From Halapricum desulfuricans (GTDB lineage: Archaea > Halobacteriota > Halobacteria > Halobacteriales > Haloarculaceae), in the NCBI RefSeq assembly GCF_017094465.1, contig NZ_CP064791.1, positions 868,001 through 932,000 on the forward strand: 64,000 bases of DNA, written 5' to 3'. Of the stretch, positions 8,216 through 16,522 are shown in pieces. The position numbers and the translations under genes were made by a program. Within the stretch, counting starts at the first letter, position 1; each line of letters begins with the position of its first letter. The notes beneath the pieces were generated by a model. The model was not told where the DNA came from. It was given only the letters and a program-made list of their open reading frames with translations, and did no database searches.

Positions 8216-9925
8216 GTGAATCTCCGTGCCTACCGGCGGTTCTTCACAGTCGTTCGCCAGTTCCTCCCGCTGGCGATCGCCTACGCGCGCGACCGCCGTC
8301 GCTATCTCCTCGTTGGATCGAGTCGTCGCGTCACGCCCGAGCAGCGCCGCCAGCGTGCACAGGTGTTGCTCGAAACGCTGCTGACGCTCGGACCGACGTT
8401 CATCAAACTCGGGCAACTGCTGTCGACCCGACCGGACGTCCTCCCGCCGGAGTACGTCGAGGAGTTCTCCAAACTGCAAGACCGGGTCCCGCCCGCCGAC
8501 TGGGAGCGGGCTCGTGAAGTCATCGAATCGGAGATTGGACCCGTTTCGGAGGCGTTCAGCGACTTCAATACCGAATCGATCAGCGGGGCTAGCCTCGGGC
8601 AGGTCTACTACGCTGAAGTCGATGGCGACCCCGTCGCGGTGAAAGTGCGTCGACCGGGCGTCGAGGACCTCGTCGAGGCCGATCTCCGGGTGATCCGGTG
8701 GACGCTTCCGGTCGTGATGTACTTCGTCGACGATTCCCGGTCGTTCTCCCTGGAGACGCTGGCCGACGAGTTCGCCACGACGATCCGCGAGGAGATGGAT
8801 TACGGCCGCGAGGCCGAGATGCTGACCGAGATCCGCTCGAACTTCGCCGAGGAAGACCGGATCGCCATCCCGCCGGTCGTCGAGAGCCACTCGACCGGGC
8901 GCGTGCTCACGATGGAGTACATCCCGGGCACGAAAATCGACGATATCGACACGCTCGACGAGAAGGGGATCGACCGGACGCAACTCGCGGAGACTCTCGA
9001 GCGGGCGTACTTCCAGATGATCGTCGAGGACGGTGTCTTCCACGCTGATCCCCACCCGGGCAATCTCGCTGTCCAGGACGACGGGACGCTCGTGTTCTAC
9101 GACTTCGGGATGAGCGGTCGGGTCGACCCGTTCATCCAGGAGAAAATCGTCGAGTTCTACACTGCGGTCGCCGAGCAGGACATCGACGCGATCCTCGACG
9201 CCCTGATCGAGATGGGAACGCTCTCACCCGAGGCCGACCGGCAGGTGATGGCCGACGTGATGGAACTGGCTATCGCCGACGCCCGCGGGGAAGACATCGA
9301 ACAGTACCGGGTGCAGCAGATCGTCCAGCAGGTCGAGGACACGATCTACGAGTTCCCGCTTCGCCTGCCGGCGAATCTCGCGCTCGTCCTCAGGGTCGCG
9401 ACCGTCGTCGAGGGGGTCTGCGTGACGCTCGACCCCGACTTCGATTTCATCTCGGTCGCGACCGACTTCCTCCGGGAGGAAGGGTATTTCGAGGAGAGCG
9501 CCCGACAGTTCGTCCGCGACCGGGCAGGCGAGGTTCAGGACGCCGCGCGCTCGACGATGCGGATCCCGCCGAAACTCGAATCCGCGCTCGATCGCATCGA
9601 ACGCGAGGAGTTCTACGTGCGGGCCGACATCGAGGACTCCGATGACCTGCTCGACGTGCTCGCCGGGCGGATCGTCCTCGGACTGCTATTGGCGAGTGGG
9701 ATCGCCTCGACCGCGCTACTGTTCGCGCTCTCGACGATCGAGGCGACTGCCGTCGCCGGAGCCGGTAGTCTCGTCGCTGCGGTCTTGCTCTATCGCTCGT
9801 TCCGCAAGCAGCGCGGAATCCGGGCGAAACCGCAGTTCACCCGCCAGCAGATGCGCCAGCCCAGCGGCGGATCGGACAACGGCCCCCCGCTCGGTCCGTT
9901 CGACGGCGAAGACGCCGACGAGTGA
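8216..9925 (+). CDS. ABC1/UbiB (AarF) family atypical kinase, membrane-anchored
   Basis: A 569-residue protein of the ABC1/ADCK/UbiB family with a GTG start. Visible motifs include the KxGQ-like FIKLGQLLSTRPD (about residue 62), the ATP-lysine region VAVKVRRPGV, EADLR, HADPHPGN in the catalytic loop and YDFGMSG for metal binding. Two hydrophobic segments close the protein (about residues 485-530), as in bacterial UbiB. Family members support quinone/isoprenoid lipid metabolism and have ATPase activity. The exact role in archaea, which use menaquinones and prenyl lipids, is unproven. Confidence 0.92.
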   Translation: MNLRAYRRFFTVVRQFLPLAIAYARDRRRYLLVGSSRRVTPEQRRQRAQVLLETLLTLGPTFIKLGQLLSTRPDVLPPEYVEEFSKLQDRVPPADWERAREVIESEIGPVSEAFSDFNTESISGASLGQVYYAEVDGDPVAVKVRRPGVEDLVEADLRVIRWTLPVVMYFVDDSRSFSLETLADEFATTIREEMDYGREAEMLTEIRSNFAEEDRIAIPPVVESHSTGRVLTMEYIPGTKIDDIDTLDEKGIDRTQLAETLERAYFQMIVEDGVFHADPHPGNLAVQDDGTLVFYDFGMSGRVDPFIQEKIVEFYTAVAEQDIDAILDALIEMGTLSPEADRQVMADVMELAIADARGEDIEQYRVQQIVQQVEDTIYEFPLRLPANLALVLRVATVVEGVCVTLDPDFDFISVATDFLREEGYFEESARQFVRDRAGEVQDAARSTMRIPPKLESALDRIEREEFYVRADIEDSDDLLDVLAGRIVLGLLLASGIASTALLFALSTIEATAVAGAGSLVAAVLLYRSFRKQRGIRAKPQFTRQQMRQPSGGSDNGPPLGPFDGEDADE

Positions 9926-9952
9926 TCCTCCGGTCGCCTCGTTCGCGGCGAC

Positions 9953-10657
9953 CTACTCCTGTGGATCCAGATACGCGAAGCGGATCGCCTTCGCGCCGGC
10001 CCCCGATAGCTCCTCGTACGCCAGCAGTTCGAGCAGCGCGAGCAGTCCCGGCAGGGCGAACACGAGCACGAGCGGCGAGAGCGCGAAGATCGGAACGACC
10101 GTCACAGCGATCGCGACGACGATCTGGATGATCGAGTACGGAACGTTCGACCCCAGCGACGACCAGGCCAGTCGCAGACCGCCGATAAAGCCCGGCCGGT
10201 CGGACTTGTCCTCCCGAACGACGATGTCGGCGGCCCGAAACAGCAACACCAGGACGATCACGACGGCGTAGAGGCCGAGTACGCTCACGATCAGTGACTG
10301 GACCGACTCGCCGAACAGCGCGAGCCGGATGTATATGTAGCCCCCGAACAGCGCCACGAGGATGACGACCGTGTACGGGATTCCATACCGCAGATACGTC
10401 CAGATCGAGCCGACGAAATGTGACGCCCGGCCCGCCACCGAGTCCGGCGCGCCGCCCCCGGTTCCGGTGTGAGAGACCGACGCGTAGAAGGCGTCCATCA
10501 GCGCCAGCAGTGCGGGCCCGATGGTGATAATCGACAGCGAGGCCATCGAGTACAGCACGCTCAACACGACGATAGTCAGCGCATCACTGATCGCGATCCG
10601 ACCGAAACTCCGGAGGACGAGCATCGGATCCGGCGGTCCGTCGTCGCGCAGGCTCAT
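9953..10657 (-). CDS. Haloarchaeal polytopic membrane protein, function unknown
   Basis: A 234-residue protein with about five hydrophobic segments separated by short acidic loops. The start chosen is MSLRDDGPPDP, since the upstream extension is not haloarchaeal in character. The central segment DIVVREDKSDRPGFIGGLRLAW and the C-terminal LAYEELSGAGAKAIRFAYLD recall DUF4013-like membrane proteins, but I do not recognise a specific family. It is convergent with the UbiB-like gene (27-bp gap) and divergent from the small zinc protein. Confidence 0.75.
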   Translation of the reverse strand: MSLRDDGPPDPMLVLRSFGRIAISDALTIVVLSVLYSMASLSIITIGPALLALMDAFYASVSHTGTGGGAPDSVAGRASHFVGSIWTYLRYGIPYTVVILVALFGGYIYIRLALFGESVQSLIVSVLGLYAVVIVLVLLFRAADIVVREDKSDRPGFIGGLRLAWSSLGSNVPYSIIQIVVAIAVTVVPIFALSPLVLVFALPGLLALLELLAYEELSGAGAKAIRFAYLDPQE

Positions 10658-10745
10658 TTCCGGGTAGTTCCAGCCAGGGATTGAAATGGACTCCGAATCG
10701 TCCGGAGTTACTGTTTTGCGTCCGGCGATCGTACATCCGGCCGCC

Positions 10746-10871
10746 ATGTCCGAGTTCGAGACCTACACCTGCGAGCACTGTGGTGAATCGTTCCGCGCAC
10801 ACCCGAGCGCGAACGCCGCCGAAAACGGGTACTGCAGTCCGGCCTGCGAGTCGGCCGGGAAGTCCCTCTAG
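10746..10871 (+). CDS. 41-residue zinc-finger microprotein
   Basis: A tiny protein with YTCEHCGESF followed by YCSPACES, giving CxxC and CxxxC knuckles that probably bind one zinc. Small CPxCG-type zinc proteins are common and expressed in haloarchaea; most have unknown roles, some in regulation. It overlaps the 3' end of the IMPDH gene tail-to-tail by 4 nt. Confidence 0.75.
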   Translation: MSEFETYTCEHCGESFRAHPSANAAENGYCSPACESAGKSL

Positions 10872-12358
10872 CTGTCGTCGGGTCGGTAGTTGGGTGCTTC
10901 GTCGGTGATCATCACGTCGTGGGGGTGGCTCTCCTGGTGGCCTGCACTGGAGACGCGGACGAATTCCGAGCGCTGTTTGAATTCGGGGATCGTCTCGGCG
11001 CCGACGTATCCCATCCCCGACCGCATGCCGCCGACCAGCTGGTGCAGTTCCGACGCGAGCGACCCCTTGTACGGCGTCGCGGCCTCGACGCCCTCGGGAA
11101 CGTACTCCTCCTCGTCCTGGTCGTCGACGTCCTTGAGATAGCGCTCGCCACCGCCCGAGGACATCGCGCCGACGCTGCCCATCCCGCGGTACTGCTTGTA
11201 CTTCTTGCCGTTCATCGTGATGACTCGGCCGGGTGCCTCGTCGGTCCCGGCGAAATACGAGCCGAGCATGACCGCGTCCGCGCCGGCCGCGATGGCCTTG
11301 ATGGCGTCGCCCGAATAGCGGATGCCGCCGTCGGCGATTACTGGCACGTCGTGCTGGGCGGCGACGTCTGCGACCTCCGTGACGGCCGTGATCTGGGGCA
11401 TCCCCGCTCCGGAGACGACCCGCGTGGTACAGATCGATCCGGGACCGATCCCGACTTTCAGCCCGTCGGCGAAGTCGACGAGGTCCTCGGCAGCCTCCCG
11501 AGTGCCGACGTTACCGACGACGACGTCGGCTTCGACCTTCGATTTGATTTCGCGGGCGCTCTCGACGACGTTTAGGTTGTGGGCGTGGGCACAGTCGATG
11601 AAGACGACGTCGGCGCCGGCCTCGTCGGCGGCGACTGCCCGCTCCTGCTCGAAGGGGCCGACGGCGACCCCACAGCGGAGCGAGCCGTCATCGGCGCGCG
11701 CGGCGTCGTCGTACTCCCGACGCTGGAGGATCCCCTGCATCGTGATGAGTCCGACCAGCCGGTTCTGCTCGTCGACCAGCGGGACGCGTTCGATCTTGTG
11801 CTCGTACATTAGCTCCAGGGCCTCGCGAGGCGTGACGTCTTCGGCGGCCGTGATGACCTCGTCGGTCATGGCTTCCCGAACCTCGTCCGCCTCGCCGACC
11901 TCCAGGTACGGCCGGATGTCCGTCCCCGAGATGATCCCGAGCACCTCGTCGTCCTCGTCGACGACCGGCGCGCCGGAGACGCCCCGCTCCTGCATCATCG
12001 CGTCGACCTCCCGGACTGTCTGGTCCGGTCGTGCGGTCACGACGTCGCGGATGACGAGTTCGTCCGCGCGCTTGACGCGCTCGATCTCGGCGACCATCCG
12101 GTCGATGTCCATATTCTGGTGGATGACCCCGAGCCCGCCCTGTCGGGCCATCGCAATCGCCATGTCGCTCGTCGTGACAGTGTCCATCGCCGCCGACAGC
12201 ACTGGGACCTGCAGCTCGACGTTTTTCGAGACGCGTGTCGATAGATCCGCCTCGTCGGGTTCGACGCGGCTCTCCTTGGGCCTGAGAAGCACGTCGTCAA
12301 AGGTCAACGCTTCCGGTACGTCCAGTTTCGCCGAGAAAGGCTGTGGATCGTTCGCCAT
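10868..12358 (-). CDS. guaB: Inosine-5'-monophosphate dehydrogenase
   Basis: A 496-residue IMPDH, which oxidises IMP to XMP with NAD in guanine nucleotide synthesis. The N-terminal part [19 protein letters not shown] is typical, two CBS domains follow (about residues 95-215), and the catalytic loop [17 protein letters not shown] contains the active Cys. The flap region [17 protein letters not shown] and the C-terminal [19 protein letters not shown] segment are present. The start at MANDPQPFS is preferred over the upstream extension. A second IMPDH-fold gene without CBS domains is present at 62357-63421. Confidence 0.95.
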   Translation of the reverse strand: MANDPQPFSAKLDVPEALTFDDVLLRPKESRVEPDEADLSTRVSKNVELQVPVLSAAMDTVTTSDMAIAMARQGGLGVIHQNMDIDRMVAEIERVKRADELVIRDVVTARPDQTVREVDAMMQERGVSGAPVVDEDDEVLGIISGTDIRPYLEVGEADEVREAMTDEVITAAEDVTPREALELMYEHKIERVPLVDEQNRLVGLITMQGILQRREYDDAARADDGSLRCGVAVGPFEQERAVAADEAGADVVFIDCAHAHNLNVVESAREIKSKVEADVVVGNVGTREAAEDLVDFADGLKVGIGPGSICTTRVVSGAGMPQITAVTEVADVAAQHDVPVIADGGIRYSGDAIKAIAAGADAVMLGSYFAGTDEAPGRVITMNGKKYKQYRGMGSVGAMSSGGGERYLKDVDDQDEEEYVPEGVEAATPYKGSLASELHQLVGGMRSGMGYVGAETIPEFKQRSEFVRVSSAGHQESHPHDVMITDEAPNYRPDDS

Positions 12359-12645
12359 GTAAACGGTCCGCCTCGCCCTCCCAAAAACGTTGCGAGACGC
12401 GAACGTTCTGTGACCTGTTGGCAAGGTCGTCACCGGCCCACAGAGATGTCCGCACCCGAACAGATCTCCCGTCTCCAACAACTGCAGAACTATTAGGAAT
12501 AATCATTATCGTTTACGAGTGCGCGGTTTCCCGGCGAATAGTGATCTATATCTCTGGAATAACGGCTTGTCTTTCGGACGTGTGTCTGTGGCTTGCGGCC
12601 AATTCTCACACAACGCTTTTACTCATTTGAGACGATTGTTCATGT

Positions 12646-12858
12646 ATGGACTCCGTCAGTCCCACCACGCCGACGGGTATCAGCGTCCAGATGCAGCTCG
12701 CGGACCCGTGTTCGAATACATTCTGCAAATCGGTGGGCAATTTCGACCGCAATCGGGCGGACTGGGCGGAGTTCACACGCGTCTTTCGGGCTCGACCGCG
12801 GTACCGGCGGCGCGTGCGTGAGTACCCACAGGCCACGGGAGACGGCCCTGCCGCCTGA
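12646..12858 (+). CDS. Possible small protein upstream of the DUF5794-like gene
   Basis: A 70-residue frame (MDSVSPTTPTGISVQMQ...) whose stop overlaps the next start as TGATG, an arrangement typical of coupled genes. A TTTTAC box about 28 nt before the ATG would suit a leaderless transcript. Against it, the sequence is basic at the C-terminus and has no recognised homology. The 287 bp before it (12359-12645) hold the IMPDH promoter and nothing else I can support. Confidence 0.4.
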   Translation: MDSVSPTTPTGISVQMQLADPCSNTFCKSVGNFDRNRADWAEFTRVFRARPRYRRRVREYPQATGDGPAA

Positions 12859-13703
12859 TGAGTAGCTCTCAACACCCGATCGCGCTCGCCATCGAGCGGC
12901 AAGTCGGTGGTGCCACGCGGTTGCTAGCGACGGTCATGTGTCTGCCGCTGGTCGACGGCCTGTTCCCGGCACTCGTCCTCGCGGGTGCGATCGACGGCCC
13001 GCTCGGGATTCTGGAAGTCGGCCTGCTGGTCTTCGGCGGGAGCGCCACCGTCGCCGTCATCCTCGCGGACATGGAGGGTGGACCGCGCGAGCAAGTGCCG
13101 AAGATCCTCGCCGTCGGTGCCGTTCTCGTGACCGTTGCCGGGATCGAGGCGGCGATCGCACCGACCATCGAGAGCGTCCTCGATCTCGAGGTGTTCAAGC
13201 GGTTCGCCGCGGTCGTGATCCTCGCGGTCGCCGCCAAAACTGCCAGCTCGCGGATCGGTGATCTCATGCCCAGGCCCGCCATGATCGTCGCGCTCGGTCT
13301 GCTCGCGAGCGTCGACCCGTCCAACGCGACGGTCGTCGTCTCGACGGATATCGGACTCGTCGCTCGCGGAGTGGCCGCCGGCCTCGTCGGCGTGACCTTC
13401 GCGCTGCTGGTCGCCGTCGCCGGGCCGCGGCTCCGCCGGATCGTCGATCTGGATCGCTTCCGGTTCGGGAGTGCAGTCGCACTCGGCTTGCTCCCGCTGT
13501 CGATGTTCGGGCTCGTCCCCGGCAACGTCCCCATCGCGTTGATCGTGCTGGCGCTGACGGCGCTGCTGGCGTTCGATCCCGACGGGTCTCGCCCCCGTTC
13601 CCAGTCGAATCCCGCCGTCACGAACGGCGGTCGCGAGGACACCTCCGACGGCGACACCTTCGACGTCGGCGACGACGACGGCTATCAGGCCCCCTGGCTC
13701 TGA
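12858..13703 (+). CDS. DUF5794-like haloarchaeal membrane protein
   Basis: A 281-residue membrane protein with about seven hydrophobic segments and a hydrophilic acidic tail (TSDGDTFDVGDDDGYQ). The long conserved-looking N-terminus MSSSQHPIALAIERQVGGAT matches my recollection of the haloarchaeal DUF5794 family. No catalytic motif is visible. It is followed 100 bp downstream by a DUF5795-like zinc-ribbon gene, a pairing seen in related genomes. Confidence 0.8.
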   Translation: MSSSQHPIALAIERQVGGATRLLATVMCLPLVDGLFPALVLAGAIDGPLGILEVGLLVFGGSATVAVILADMEGGPREQVPKILAVGAVLVTVAGIEAAIAPTIESVLDLEVFKRFAAVVILAVAAKTASSRIGDLMPRPAMIVALGLLASVDPSNATVVVSTDIGLVARGVAAGLVGVTFALLVAVAGPRLRRIVDLDRFRFGSAVALGLLPLSMFGLVPGNVPIALIVLALTALLAFDPDGSRPRSQSNPAVTNGGREDTSDGDTFDVGDDDGYQAPWL

Positions 13704-13803
13704 TCGACGATCGGAGGCGCGACGTCGCCGGCGGTAGCCAGTGTGCCCGGCGAGCCACTGCCGGGAAGGGAACACTTAGGATTGTCCTCGCCAACGTCCG
13801 GAT

Positions 13804-14031
13804 ATGAGTCAGAACCGCGTCGTGCAGGGTCGGATGGTCACGCCGAAGCGACTGGCCGAGTTGGTCGAGGGCGAGGACGTGATGGACGCCGAGGCGATCG
13901 AAGATACGGACCGGACGTGTCCCGAGTGTGGCGGTGACGTCATCTCCGTCGGCTACATGCCGACAGTCACGGAGTTCGTCACCGGCTACAAGTGCCAGGA
14001 CTGCGACTGGTCCGAGACTGACCGCGAGTGA
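13804..14031 (+). CDS. DUF5795-like zinc-ribbon protein
   Basis: A 75-residue protein: an N-terminal helix region (MVTPKRLAELVEGEDVMDAE) followed by a zinc ribbon formed by CPECGGD and CQDCDW. It resembles the haloarchaeal DUF5795 family. The role is unknown; a nucleic-acid or protein-binding adaptor is possible. It ends 46 bp before the tRNA-Trp gene, in the same orientation. Confidence 0.8.
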   Translation: MSQNRVVQGRMVTPKRLAELVEGEDVMDAEAIEDTDRTCPECGGDVISVGYMPTVTEFVTGYKCQDCDWSETDRE

Positions 14032-14077
14032 CGGGAACCGAAATCCCTTTAGGGGGATTGTTCTTACGGGAGTGTGC

Positions 14078-14256
14078 GGGGTCGTGGCCAAGCCCGGCAT
14101 GGCGACTGACTCCAGAGGCAACGGTGCCCGGGACGAAACTCCAGACTGATATACTGAGCGACCGACTGATCATCGGTCGCGCTGATGACCCTCTGGAGTT
14201 CCGAGGCGCCAACCGGAGATATCAGTCGATCGGGGGTTCAAATCCCTCCGACCCCA
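14078..14256 (+). tRNA. tRNA-Trp (CCA), intron-containing
   Basis: The acceptor stem GGGGTCG at the 5' end pairs with CGACCCC at the 3' end, discriminator A follows, and CCA is not encoded. The anticodon stem arms ACTGA and TCAGT and the T loop GGTTCAAAT are intact. Anticodon CCA is at 14112-14114. An intron of about 105 nt interrupts the anticodon loop after position 37, as in Haloferax tRNA-Trp. The 3' end of the gene served as the attachment site for the integrative element that follows. Confidence 0.95.
14116..14220 (+). ncRNA. tRNA-Trp intron with box C/D-like guide features
   Basis: The intron holds a TGATGA box (14183-14188), several CTGA boxes (for example 14146 and 14154), and an 8-bp hairpin GCGACCGA/TCGGTCGC. 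In Haloferax volcanii the homologous intron acts as a box C/D RNA guiding 2'-O-methylation of C34 and U39 of its own tRNA. The sequence elements here fit that role. Exact splice points are placed by pairing the anticodon stem and may be off by a base. Confidence 0.8.
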
Positions 14257-14257
14257 C
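14242..14257 (+). repeat. attL within the tRNA-Trp 3' end
   Basis: Sixteen bases covering the 3' half of the T stem, the acceptor strand and the discriminator, identical to the downstream copy. The tRNA remains functional because integration restores its 3' end. Confidence 0.85.
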
Positions 14258-14491
14258 ATCCTTATTCCATCCAGACGAAACCGCCAGACAGCGGTGCTTC
14301 TGTGATTGTTGATTTAAATGAACAAAGGGTATTGAATCCGGGACGATATGAACCCCTTAGCGATGGGGGCGGCCGCCCTTCCCGTAGTTAACAGGATATG
14401 AGATAGAAGATATATTTGCTGGTAATATCATTTCTGATTTGGATAGTTCTGTGGCAAAAGCAATATTATAATAGATGTGATACCGTTAGCT

Positions 14492-15238
14492 ATGTCAGTT
14501 CCGAGTCAAAGTATCGATCCAATCTATACAGTTGTCACACCAATTCAGTATCCTGACAAGTCAGGACACGCAACTGGATTTTTCTTTTCTATAGGGGAAC
14601 AGACCTATCTTATAACCAACTATCACGTTGTCGCAAATGAAGATGGTGCTCCAATCTCAGATACAATTAGGATATTAACCCGTCCTTCAAGACAAGATAT
14701 TACAAAAGTTAATCATCGCGATATTAAATTACATTCTGGGGGTGAACCATCCTGGCTGGAACATCCAAAAGGGAGAGATATTGATGTAGTTGCAATCCCC
14801 CTGGATCTGGATGTTGATTTCGATAATATTGGAACCCACTATCTAAGCTATACTCAACTTAAGCCAGATGATATTATATTGAAACCTGGACAAGAAGCAA
14901 TGGTCATAGGGTACCCAATACGAGGAAATTCGCCGTATCTTCCAGTGAGTAGAAATGCAGTAATTGCCAGTCCATATGGAGCACCGTTCCAAGGTCTGCC
15001 GTGTTTTGCAATTGATGCTGATATGCACTCCGGTACAAGTGGGAGTCCAGTGCTTACTCGTCCATCACCAATCCAGCATACTGAGGACGGGCCTGTCGTT
15101 GGTGGTCGCCAGCAGATGCATTTTATTGGGATTCACTCTGCGACGATGCAATCAAATCATAATCCTTCTGAAGGCCCGCTCAATCTGAACACAGAGTGGT
15201 ATGCCGAGCTGATAAAAGAGATAACAAAGTCTGAGTAG
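14492..15238 (+). CDS. Cytosolic trypsin-like serine protease, cargo of the tRNA-Trp element
   Basis: A 248-residue S1-type (trypsin-like peptidase) protein. The catalytic triad is readable as H45 (LITNYHVV), D98 (RDIDVVAIPL) and S183 (SGTSGSPV). There is no signal peptide, membrane segment or PDZ domain, so it should act inside the cell, unlike DegP/HtrA. The ATG start is chosen over an in-frame GTG 15 nt upstream because an AT-rich promoter (AATATTATAATAG) sits about 30 nt before it. Codon use is AT-rich compared with the flanking core genes, consistent with transfer. As the only cargo of an integrating element it may serve defence, superinfection exclusion or element maintenance; this is inference from context. 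Confidence 0.85.
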   Translation: MSVPSQSIDPIYTVVTPIQYPDKSGHATGFFFSIGEQTYLITNYHVVANEDGAPISDTIRILTRPSRQDITKVNHRDIKLHSGGEPSWLEHPKGRDIDVVAIPLDLDVDFDNIGTHYLSYTQLKPDDIILKPGQEAMVIGYPIRGNSPYLPVSRNAVIASPYGAPFQGLPCFAIDADMHSGTSGSPVLTRPSPIQHTEDGPVVGGRQQMHFIGIHSATMQSNHNPSEGPLNLNTEWYAELIKEITKSE

Positions 15239-15245
15239 AAAGGCG

Positions 15246-16283
15246 TTATAGTAACTCCACATACCGACGCCGCCCTTCTCGCTTGTCTTCGTGCGTTCTC
15301 GCGTCGTAGTGTTTCTCCAACACCTCAACGCTCACATCCACCCGCTCAGCGAGAGCTTCCTTCGGCCAGCCACGTTTGAGATGATGCGTTATCGAACCAC
15401 GCCGAATTGGATGTAATGACTTCGAAGATGGACATTGCATCGCCTTCTTGTTGTTCACATAGGCTTCACAAGCGTCGATTTTCCGACCGTGCGGACAATT
15501 CCCTGAGTAAATACACGGCCTCGTGTACCGATTGATTGCCTTGTATGCCCGCTGTCTGGAGAGGCGTTTGTAGTCAGTACAGAACAGAGGTGTACGCCCG
15601 TACTCGTCGGCCAAGTCCTTGTGATGATGGCTGAGGTATTTTACCAGTATTTTGGCTGACCGCTCGCTGATTGTGACATTACGTTCGCTTTTCTTCCCAT
15701 TTTTGAGCGCGGTCCCCTGTTCGGGCCGATCCCGAAACTTGAGATACGGATTCGGATCAGGGTTCTCCGCTGTTGGTTCCGGGTTATGAACGAAGTCTTC
15801 AACATCAAACGCCATCGCGCCACTGATGCGACACGCAGTCTCCCACATCACCTCGAACAATGTATGATAGAGAGTAGCATATTCGTATGTATCCAGATGC
15901 TCCAGCATTTCTTCGGCCTGCGCGAGCGGGAGCTTCTCGCTGGACACCATTTTGGATTCTGCTACGTTGGGGATCGTGAGCTTGCCTGCTAATCCATCCT
16001 GTGCGATCTCCTTATCCTCACACCAATTGAGAAAATGACGGATGTGTTTGCAGTTCGTTTTCAGGGTAGCATCAGAAATGTCCTCCCGCTTTCGGCGTAG
16101 TCGCCACTGTTCAAGATGAAAACCGTCCACGTCGGCCATCGAGTCAATATCTGCCTCGTCCAAGAACTCGATAAAGTGCTTGGTCGGGTAGCGGTATGCC
16201 CTGACGCTTGATTGTTTGATCTCACCGTGCTTCGATTCAAGGAACAACTCGCGTGCGTATTTCGGTTCTATCGATCGTGTCAT
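15246..16283 (-). CDS. Tyrosine recombinase (site-specific integrase)
   Basis: A 345-residue phage-type integrase. It has an N-terminal SAM-like DNA-binding domain (SSVRAYRYPTKHFIEFLDE) and a C-terminal catalytic domain with Arg in TACRISGAMAF, HPIRRGS (HxxR) and the nucleophile Tyr in LEKHYDAR. A Cys-rich insert (CIYSGNCPHGRKIDAC...CPSS) resembles zinc-binding inserts of haloarchaeal viral integrases. It ends 7 bp from the protease stop, tail-to-tail, and its start lies 74 bp from attR, the usual position for an element that integrates into a tRNA 3' end. Confidence 0.92.
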   Translation of the reverse strand: MTRSIEPKYARELFLESKHGEIKQSSVRAYRYPTKHFIEFLDEADIDSMADVDGFHLEQWRLRRKREDISDATLKTNCKHIRHFLNWCEDKEIAQDGLAGKLTIPNVAESKMVSSEKLPLAQAEEMLEHLDTYEYATLYHTLFEVMWETACRISGAMAFDVEDFVHNPEPTAENPDPNPYLKFRDRPEQGTALKNGKKSERNVTISERSAKILVKYLSHHHKDLADEYGRTPLFCTDYKRLSRQRAYKAINRYTRPCIYSGNCPHGRKIDACEAYVNNKKAMQCPSSKSLHPIRRGSITHHLKRGWPKEALAERVDVSVEVLEKHYDARTHEDKREGRRRYVELL

Positions 16284-16356
16284 AGGTCTGTCTCCCTATG
16301 ACCGCAAGCAGTTCAGGCAGCATCTCCGCCAACTATCACCCGATCGGGAGTGAAAC

Positions 16357-16372
16357 ATCCCTCCGACCCCAC
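16357..16372 (+). repeat. attR copy of the tRNA-Trp 3' end
   Basis: Identical to the 16 bases at the tRNA 3' end. The upstream 15 bases are a diverged version of the T arm (CGATCGGGAGTGAAAC). It marks the distal boundary of the integrated element. Confidence 0.85.
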
Positions 16373-16475
16373 TCCGTACTTATACCACGTTCTCAAACGA
16401 ACGTAGTGTAGTCTGTGGGTTTTTCTGATTCTTGCAACACAATCTCCCAGCTGATCGCCATCCAGTCGAAGCCAG

Positions 16476-16502
16476 GTTTCAATCCCGAACTGGGATTGAA
16501 AC
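16476..16502. terminator. Perfect 11-bp hairpin downstream of the HhH-like gene
   Basis: GTTTCAATCCC and GGGATTGAAAC are separated by a 5-nt loop. The hairpin lies about 20 bp beyond the stop of the minus-strand gene, a suitable place for a 3'-end structure. Its ends also resemble the GTTTCA/TTGAAAC termini of haloarchaeal CRISPR repeats, but there is a single copy. Confidence 0.5.
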
Positions 16503-16522
16503 TCGTCTGGACGTACAGAGAC

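Larger units (their letters stand above)
14242..16372. mobile_element. 2.1-kb integrative element in tRNA-Trp (serine protease plus integrase)
   Basis: The tRNA 3' end and a downstream copy share the 16-bp sequence ATCCCTCCGACCCCAC (14242-14257 and 16357-16372). Similarity extends upstream through CGATCGGG. Between them is visibly AT-rich DNA with only two convergent genes, a trypsin-like protease and a tyrosine recombinase 7 bp apart. This is the structure of an integrated element with attL in the tRNA and attR beyond the integrase. It lacks replication, capsid or conjugation genes, so it is either a satellite or a stripped-down remnant. Confidence 0.85.

Noticed and set aside
15246-16283. 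Element as a full provirus
   Set aside because: Only an integrase and one other gene lie between the att repeats; no capsid, replication or packaging genes are present.
16476-16502. CRISPR array
   Set aside because: A single repeat-like hairpin with no second copy, spacers or cas genes in the window.
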